From Chitinophaga varians (lineage in GTDB: Bacteria; Bacteroidota; Bacteroidia; Chitinophagales; Chitinophagaceae): a stretch of 64,000 nt of DNA. Location of the stretch: contig NZ_JACVFB010000002.1 of NCBI RefSeq assembly GCF_014529945.1, forward strand, positions 682,001 to 746,000, in the 5' to 3' direction. The notes under the pieces were generated by a model. The model saw only the letters and a list, made by a program, of their open reading frames with translations. It did no database searches and was not told where the DNA came from. The position numbers and the translations under genes are program-made. Shown piece after piece: positions 55,561-61,993 of this stretch; position 1 is the stretch's first letter, and each line of letters starts with the position of its first letter.

Positions 55561-57337
55561 ATAAAATGAAAATACCGGCGGAATGTCGATAAACGAAACC
55601 TTTCCATAAGAAATGCTGATTCACACAAGCAAAAAATCTTTTCCTCATGAATTCAGTATTGAGGGGGCACAGTTAAAGAAAGAAACGGTGACGAAAACAA
55701 TCACACCACTTTTGGAAGGAACAAATCAAATCCATAATAGAAGAAAGGCCTTCCCTTAAAAAAGTCCCGAAAGTAAATGCTCAGGAGCGTCAGCATCGAA
55801 AGTCGGAAAAATCGGCTCCTCCCTTTCTCCCGGTTGAATATTTATGAATAATCCAACCATTAAAATCGTGGGCCATAAAGTTCCATGTTAGCAAAAAAGC
55901 AAGCATTACTTCTGCAGACGAAATTCCGTTCCATTTTCCGGTGAACAAGCCCATCTCCTGCCCATCGAAAAACGGGGTGCTGGTTCCCACTTCCCTCCTT
56001 TCATCGCGGACTAACATCGGGAAATGTTTAGACCGTCAGGAATAACCTGAAAGCACCAGAGAACGAGAATTTTAAACACGGAACGGACCTGCTGATATGA
56101 AATTCCATCGAGGCAAATTTCTATCCTTCCCTTCCTTCCCGACGAATAATAGCTTTTCTGCAAGCGCCTTCTCTCAAAGGGCAATAGCAGCCTCATTTAG
56201 GCTTAAACGAGATCTTGACACCCAAAGACACCTCAAGCCGGTTTAAAAGGCCCCAAACAGCCTATAATGGCCTTTATTTAGGCCTATTCCGGCGTAGGAC
56301 CATCACAGTTCTGATCAGTATTAAAATTTTAAAAAGGCGGCATGCGGCGACCTTTCTCTGTAGCGAAGAATGTATCCTCTGATTTACGACACTTACCGTT
56401 TCTCGGAGACAAGGATATTACGGTCTCTATATGTTCTGTGCCTCTTAGTCATCACGATTATGTTTCGTTTTCAAAAAACACGTTTTAGGGTAAATGGATT
56501 GGGGTTTACTTCCTGTGTTTGCTTCTTTTCCCAGGCTCAAAAAAAACAGGGATAACCTCCTCGTTCAAAAGAATGTTTAAGTTGATTCAGTGAATGCTCC
56601 CTCAAATTCGTTGGATCAGGTTCAGCAGATGTTTTGTCGGGCAAGGTCTGGTTCAACCTCTGAGAAAACTGTTTTACGTCAGAACCCGGATACTGTCTTT
56701 TTCAAAATGAATATCCTCACCTCTCCTTTCAATAAAAGGAAAATATTCTCGCTCCGATAATTGATACCCTTCTCAGGAGGCGCTCGATGATGTCGGCCAA
56801 CCAGCACAGCAAAAAATGGCTAGAACGCAGAAATAGTTCCCCGGATACCTATTCAGTCCGGGAGGATCCATAAGCCCATTCCTTTCAAGCACAAAATAAA
56901 CCAAGATGCTGTGTTTGCTTCGACCGGTTCAACTTAGATGGTTAGCCCACAGGGATAAGAACATCTCCGTTACAGGAGCATCATTGTTCTCAAAATCCCA
57001 GGAAGGGTATGCTGTTCGGTTGCGGCAGGAAAGAAAGCTGAGGACGGTTGTAGTATCAGAACGCCAAAAGAGGTTTTATAAGGCTCCCATACAATAACGG
57101 CTCTATATACCAGCAAGGAACGCCAAAGGTACCTCTACCAGGCCAACCACGCATCCAGGTAGGCGGCTACCCGTAAGTATCCCATCGTTATTGAACAGAG
57201 TCTCTAAAAAGCGTATAGGGCATCTGGTCCCCAAAGGTGTCAAGTGAAATAAGATCGAATAATTCCCGCTGGTTATGATTCCTAACCGGGGCATACAGTG
57301 AAGCTAAGGATAACAAATCAGTTAAAGATAATCCGAA

Positions 57338-57353
57338 TGTTTCACGTGGAACA
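57338..57353. promoter_or_regulatory. parS site 2
   Basis: TGTTTCACGTGGAACA fits TGTTNCACGTGNAACA. It is 27 bp from site 3, of which it is the exact reverse complement. Confidence 0.85.
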
Positions 57354-57380
57354 TTCCTTTAAGTTCCGACTTAAACAAAA

Positions 57381-57396
57381 TGTTCCACGTGAAACA
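57381..57396. promoter_or_regulatory. parS site 3
   Basis: TGTTCCACGTGAAACA, the exact reverse complement of site 2. It ends 6 bp before the 3' end of ybeY. Confidence 0.85.
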
Positions 57397-57402
57397 TTTC
57401 AT

Positions 57403-57834
57403 TTATTCTAAAGACCCAAAATATTTAATGAGATATTCATCTTCCTTTTCACGCATGAGCGCACTCTCTGTTTTACTTTTATCTCTGAATCCACACAAAT
57501 GTAAAGCTCCATGAAAAATCACCCTATGCAATTCCTGATTTACAGAAACCTGAAATTTCTGTGCATTTTCCTTTACCCTGTCTACGCTGATATAAATTTC
57601 ACCTTCTGTAATCTCAGGATCTTCCCCCATTTCAAAAGTAACAATGTCGGTATAAGTGTCGTGCTTTAAAAACTGTTTGTTGATTTCAAGTAAATAAGCG
57701 TCTGAACAAAAAACGTAGTGCAGATCTTTTAATCCCTGCCCCTCACCGGCAAATAGATCCTTCAAAAAGGTTTTTAATTTTCTTTTCTCCTTCAGGTCCA
57801 CTTTAACCTCGTGCGCTGTAAACTGAATTGCCAT
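57403..57834 (-). CDS. ybeY: Endoribonuclease YbeY (16S rRNA maturation)
   Basis: 143 residues from the ATG at 57834, the start that gives the usual length; the frame is open upstream to 57939. The metal-binding motif is HGALHLCGFRDK: the first two histidines of the HGxLHxxGxxH motif are kept, but the third ligand position holds Asp (RDK) instead of the GYDH histidine of E. coli YbeY. The enzyme processes rRNA 3' ends and takes part in ribosome quality control. Confidence 0.92.
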   Translation of the reverse strand: MAIQFTAHEVKVDLKEKRKLKTFLKDLFAGEGQGLKDLHYVFCSDAYLLEINKQFLKHDTYTDIVTFEMGEDPEITEGEIYISVDRVKENAQKFQVSVNQELHRVIFHGALHLCGFRDKSKTESALMREKEDEYLIKYFGSLE

Positions 57835-57994
57835 TGATGTATTGAATTGTAAAGTGGTGTAAAAGTAAAGTGAAATTTTGGATTGGATAGCGGATTCTTT
57901 TTGCATATTCGGTGCCCAGGGGTACCTTTGCCCTGTCATTCATTGTGGAATATCCCCGTTGCCAAACTTAGTTTAAACAGATTAATACGTAGGT

Positions 57995-58231
57995 ATGAAA
58001 AAAGGCATTATGAAATTATCTTCCCTGGCAACAGGTAAAAGCGCAGTAATAATAGAATTTGAGAAAGACGATCTACATATTAAGTTGATGGAGATGGGCT
58101 GCGTACCAGGTGAAACCGTTAAAATTGAAAAAATTGCTCCCCTCGGTGATCCCATTTCAATTATGGTAGCAGGCTATAACCTGTCGCTCAGAAAAACGGA
58201 AGCTGATCATATTTGGGTAGAGGAAATATAA
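57995..58231 (+). CDS. feoA: FeoA domain protein
   Basis: 78 residues (a second in-frame ATG at 58010 would give 73 and the more usual start MKLSSLATGK). One SH3-like FeoA domain: MGCVPGETVKIEKIAPLGDPI and the ending LSLRKTEADHIWVEE are diagnostic. FeoA binds or activates FeoB in Fe(II) uptake. It is encoded 33 kb from feoB rather than beside it. Confidence 0.85.
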   Translation: MKKGIMKLSSLATGKSAVIIEFEKDDLHIKLMEMGCVPGETVKIEKIAPLGDPISIMVAGYNLSLRKTEADHIWVEEI

Positions 58232-58306
58232 TTTCCTCTACTTCCCCTTCTATCCCCCAAATTTTCTCTACTCTCTCTTCCTCCTACGGATACAAAAAAA
58301 ATTTTT

Positions 58307-58400
58307 AGAAAATCACCTTCTCATGTAAAAAACTCATTTGGGTTTATGATTTCCTGCGAAAATTGAAAATCCCTGTGTAAGTATCCAGAAAATCACCTTC
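58307..58400. repeat. Direct repeat AGAAAATCACCTTC
   Basis: A 14-bp exact direct repeat at 58307-58320 and 58387-58400, 80 bp apart, at the left edge of the DnaA-box-like run. Confidence 0.75.
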
Positions 58401-58849
58401 TTTTCCACAGATTTGGTTTTAAAAAAGAAAATTTTTCCAAAAAGCTGCTATTATTAACATTTTTATCCCCTTTTTCGGCAAAGTATTCCCAGGAAATACC
58501 ATTTTCCACAGATTTATCCTCCAGAAACAAAAAAAAATTTTTAGAAATCGGGGACTTTTCCACAAAGCGGCGCTGAAAAAATGATTTTCAGGGAAAAATT
58601 CCAGGTTTCCCACACTTCTGAAAAATAAAAACAGAAAAAATTCATTTTTAGGAAAAAGTTTGAATTTTTCCACATACTAAATCAGAAAAAGCGAAAATTT
58701 CAGCCGAAAATCCGCTCTTCCCCACAAAAACCGTTGATAAGGCTCCTTTTTTAACTGAAAAACAAAAAAAATTTTCAGAAAACAAGTCTCTTATCCACAT
58801 TAATCTCCTTTTCTCCCTTAAAAAATTTTTAAAATCTCATTTTTCCACA
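58401..58849 (+). other. Run of DnaA-box-like 9-mers in one orientation
   Basis: TTTTCCACA at 58401, 58502, 58556, 58666 and 58841; TTATCCACA (the E. coli R1 consensus) at 58791; and variants TTTCCCACA at 58606 and TTCCCCACA at 58718. All eight are on the plus strand, mostly 50-60 bp apart. More TTATCCAC(A/C) occur at 59043 and 59984. The run sits in very AT-rich DNA. Confidence 0.7.
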
Positions 58850-59084
58850 TTTTTACCGCTGTTTTTAAAGAAAACAGAAAAATTTTTCAAATTTCAGCTC
58901 ATTTAGGGCTCCAGCATGTACACATCGAAATGATAAACCTTTTTGCGAGTAGCCGGAGAATTGTTTTTTGACCAAATTCCCGACATAACCCCGAAAAAAA
59001 AATTTTCATCGCTTTCTCACGCCATACGCAAGCCTTTCAGAATTATCCACCTTATCATCTGATCACCTCCCCAAAAAATATCGA

Positions 59085-60094
59085 ATTCTCAGCGCTCTTC
59101 CAATCCACTGAGAATTGAATAGTTTATGCTAAGCCAACTTCCCATCGAAAACAAAAAAATATTTAATTCTCAGCGCACTCCTCAGGCGTTGAGAATGGCG
59201 CCTCCATCAGCATTTCCTCCCTCCATTCATTTTCATAAAAAATACGTGATTCTCACGGCTTAGGTTACACGCTGAGAATCCCATGTAAACACCTCCATCC
59301 TCTATCACCCATTCATCACCTAAATATTAAATTCTCAGCGCCTTGCCAGCGCCCTGAGAATTCAACCAATTTTCGCTATCTACTTAAAGCTATGCGACTT
59401 AAAAAATATGCGATTCTCAGCGCACTCTTAATCGTCTGAGAATCGCACGCATTTTTTATCTCCGGGGTTACCCCAATACCCGGCTCATTCTCAGCGGATA
59501 GGTAATGCGCTGACGTTTTAACAAAAATGAAAACCCCGGGGTAACCCTTGATATTCAACAAATATTCGATTCTCAGAGCACTCATAAAAACGGCTTGTGT
59601 GTATGCTCATAGTGCCAGCTAAGCCTGAAAAAATGATTTTCATATGTGGGTATGCACTGCTATTATGGGGTTTCTATTGCGTTCTAATGCAGAAAATGCA
59701 GATATGCCCAAAAAATAAAGGCGCTGAGAATTGCATGAAAAAACGAATCACGGGGTTTTACCGTCATTAAATTTTTCATGCAATTCTCAGCGCCTTTAAA
59801 AAATAACTCGCCAGGCCTTTGATAAGAGAAAATTACGGGGTCGGTCAGTACAACAATTCAAATAAAAGACTCTCAGGATACTTATAAGGCTTTGAGAATC
59901 TCATAAAAAAAAATTCTTCGGGATTACCCAAGGCGTCAAAAAAAATTAAAACCTCAGCGCTTTCAAAATGAAAATTTAACCGGTTATCCACATCAATGCA
60001 AGAGAAACTAAGAGGTGAGACGTTAATAATCGGGGAAATGGTGTGAACAACAATAAATATCGTATTCTCAAAGCCTTCATAACCCTCTGAGAAT
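59085..60094. repeat. Array of 8-15-8 dyads with about 82-bp period
   Basis: Left arms ATTCTCAG (or near) start at 59085, 59166, 59249, 59331, 59413, 59487, 59569, then 59869, 59950 and 60064. Spacings of the first seven are 81, 83, 82, 82, 74 and 82. In eight units (59085, 59166, 59249, 59331, 59413, 59487, 59869, 60064) a right arm CTGAGAAT (or near; truncated at 59510) begins exactly 15 bp after the left arm. The rest of the unit is poorly kept apart from an AAAAATAT tract before the left arm and GCGC after it. Confidence 0.88.
59716..59798. repeat. 27-bp perfect hairpin inside the dyad array
   Basis: Arms 59716-59742 and 59772-59798 are exact reverse complements (core GGCGCTGAGAATTGCATG) with a 29-nt loop. 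The arms contain the same CTGAGAAT / ATTCTCAG words as the array, but in the opposite order. Confidence 0.88.
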
Positions 60095-60117
60095 TAAACG
60101 ATTCTGCTTAAAACAGG

Positions 60118-60150
60118 AAAGCCCCGGGGTTATGTAAACCTCGGGGCTTT
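60118..60150 (-). terminator. Terminator of nadA
   Basis: The stem AAAGCCCCG/CGGGGCTTT (60118-60126 with 60142-60150), with inner GGTT/AACC pairing, is followed on the minus strand by CCTGTTTT. It lies 70 bp past the nadA stop. Confidence 0.75.
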
Positions 60151-60219
60151 AGTATGATTCAATCTAATTGCTTAATTAAAAAATTAAATTTGAATTTTAT
60201 TGAAAATCAGCAAGTTAAA

Positions 60220-61227
60220 TTAAAGTCCAGCACGTGCACTAATTTCCAGCATGCGCTCTATTGGCTTTTTAGCGGCGATTCTCAGACTTTCTTCCATGGT
60301 GATTTCCGGCTGTTCGTATTCCATGCACAGATACAGCTTTTCGAGTGTATTCAATTTCATGTGTGGACAGTCGTTACAAGCACATGCATTATTGGGTGGT
60401 GCGGGAATAAAAGTTTTACCAGGATTTTCTTTTTGCATCTGGTGCAGGATACCGGTTTCAGTTACAACGATATATTCCTGCGCATCATCTTTTTTGCTAT
60501 AGTTCAACAATCCGGTAGTGGAACCAATGTAATCAGCCACCGCCAGTACAGCTGGTTCACATTCCGGGTGCGCGATAATTTTCGCTTTAGGGTGTTGTGT
60601 TTTCAGTTTGGTGATTTTTTCCAGCGAAAAAATTTCGTGCACCATGCAGGCTCCGTTCCACAGCACCATGTCGCGACCCGTTTTCTTGATCAGGTAGGAA
60701 CCCAGGTTACGGTCAGGTGCAAAAATGATCGGTTGATCTTTTGGAACGCTTTCGATAATTTTTTCCGCATTGGAAGAAGTACAGATAATATCGCTGAGTG
60801 CCTTGATACCTGCCGAGCAGTTGATGTAGGAGATCACGATATGATCGGGGTACTTGTCGCGGAATTTTTTGAACAGTTCCGGAGGGGCACTGTCGGCCAG
60901 GGAACATCCTGCTTTCAGATCCGGTAGCAGTACTTTTTTCTGAGGGCTCAGAATTTTTGCCGTTTCCGCCATAAAGTGCACACCGGCAAAAACGATGATG
61001 TCTGCATCTGTTTTGGCGGCCTGTTGGCTGAGGCCCAAACTGTCTCCGATATAATCGGCCACGTCCTGAATATCTGGTTCCTGGTAATAGTGCGCCAGTA
61101 CGATCGCATTTTTTTCCTTTTTCAGATTTTCGATCGCTGCAAACAAATCCAGGGCAGGGTCAACTGGTATATCCAAAAATCCGTTATGCTGCAAATTTTT
61201 TTTCGCGACAGCGATTTCAGTAATCAT
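60220..61227 (-). CDS. nadA: Quinolinate synthase
   Basis: 335 residues of the NadA three-domain type. [4Fe-4S] cysteines are in GCSLADSAP near 112, the middle [10 protein letters not shown] near 198 and the C-terminal [10 protein letters not shown] near 282-287. [19 protein letters not shown] near 42 holds a substrate His/Tyr. It makes quinolinate from iminoaspartate and DHAP; nadD, a later step, is at 16086. It sits between two clusters of DnaA-box-like sites. Confidence 0.95.
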   Translation of the reverse strand: MITEIAVAKKNLQHNGFLDIPVDPALDLFAAIENLKKEKNAIVLAHYYQEPDIQDVADYIGDSLGLSQQAAKTDADIIVFAGVHFMAETAKILSPQKKVLLPDLKAGCSLADSAPPELFKKFRDKYPDHIVISYINCSAGIKALSDIICTSSNAEKIIESVPKDQPIIFAPDRNLGSYLIKKTGRDMVLWNGACMVHEIFSLEKITKLKTQHPKAKIIAHPECEPAVLAVADYIGSTTGLLNYSKKDDAQEYIVVTETGILHQMQKENPGKTFIPAPPNNACACNDCPHMKLNTLEKLYLCMEYEQPEITMEESLRIAAKKPIERMLEISARAGL

Positions 61228-61993
61228 AACTATATACTTATTTATTTATTTAAAAAGAAAAGCCCACTACTATTAGGGCTGTGAATATGTGGAAATTAAT
61301 TTTCCAGCTCCTGTACAAATGTAGTTGTTATTCCTTTTTTATACGCTTTCCACATCTAATTAACACCCTCTTTCCGCGTCATTGCTGGATTTTACCTATT
61401 TCATCCACATAGGTGGATATCGTTGTTGGTGAAAATCTTTTTCGACCTGAGGGTATTGGAAAAATGTTAAAAGAACGCTTTTACTATCCACAATTCACAT
61501 CCTCCTTTTCTGAGGTAAACTTTTGGGAGAAAAACAAAATTAGTTTTACCGCAGTATAAAGGCACCTTTTCCCACCTTATTTTCAGTTTTACAGGTGGTT
61601 TTACACAGCAATTGTGGAAAAAAACCGAGCGGACGACAAAAACCGCCGAAAAGTGTGTGTATTGAAAATAACCCTGTTTTATTCACATTTTCCTGTGGAT
61701 TGTGAAAAGTGGCTTTTTCACATTTGTGTATAAACGCCCGGACGGTTAGCTGGCATTGTTTTACGAAAATAGCAGTTCCTGCGGGCATTTTGAAACACTA
61801 AAGCATTGAAAAAAAGCACATTGAAAAAAGGGGATATCTGTGGAAAACCTGTGAATGATAACCAGTCCACAAAAGTGTTAGAATGGCCTCAAATCCTTTG
61901 CTGTATTGGGTTTGAATGGAAAAAATACTCTTTTGCAGTTACAGTTTATTTATTCTATTTTTGCTTTCCTTAAAAATGTAGACTATATAATAT
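61228..61993. other. Non-coding region with scattered DnaA-box-like sites
   Basis: 766 bp between the divergent nadA and ppiD-like genes. Box-like sites: TCATCCACA 61401, CTATCCACA 61494, and TTTTCCACA on the minus strand at about 61613 and 61839-61847, plus CTTTCCACA at 61346. Orientation is mixed and spacing irregular. The ppiD promoter is at the right end; a TACATTTG -7-like element for nadA lies at 61316-61323 on the minus strand. Confidence 0.5.
61932..61963 (+). promoter_or_regulatory. Promoter of the PpiD-like gene
   Basis: TTTG at 61932-61935 and TATTTTTG at 61956-61963, 20 bp apart, match the Bacteroidota consensus exactly. The start codon is at 61994. Confidence 0.75.

Larger units (their letters stand above)
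54066..57402. other. 3.3-kb non-coding region with parS sites and a tandem repeat array
   Basis: No supported gene lies between mnmG and ybeY. Frames up to 102 codons exist but sit in the repeats and change phase between repeat copies. It holds one parS-like site near the left edge (54127), two near the right edge (57338, 57381), and a 236-bp-period array (about 54700-55560). Between 55.6 and 57.3 kb I see no gene, tRNA or repeated element beyond short AGGCC-rich hairpins near 56250-56290. Confidence 0.7.
58232..60219. other. 2-kb non-coding, highly repetitive region; candidate origin of replication
   Basis: Between feoA and nadA there is no supported gene. The left half (58.23-58.9 kb) is extremely AT-rich with repeated AAAATTTTTAGAAA tracts and a regular run of TTTTCCACA/TTATCCACA boxes. 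The right half (59.08-60.1 kb) is a dyad array with about 82-bp period, listed separately. AT-rich DNA with clustered DnaA-box-like sites, flanked by parS, is what an oriC would look like; this is an inference. Confidence 0.6.

Noticed and set aside
54657..55648. Several minus-strand frames of 60-102 codons with repeated peptide text
   Set aside because: They lie in the 236-bp array; the period is not a multiple of three and copies fall in different phases, so the apparent peptide repeats are a by-product of the DNA repeat.
58419..58673. 84-codon minus-strand frame in the AT-rich box region
   Set aside because: F/K/L-rich low-complexity text that arises from poly-A/T tracts; overlaps the DnaA-box-like run.
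59085..60094. Possible CRISPR array
   Set aside because: Only 8-bp arms and short flanks are kept, not a 23-47-bp repeat, units are far apart, and no cas gene is near.
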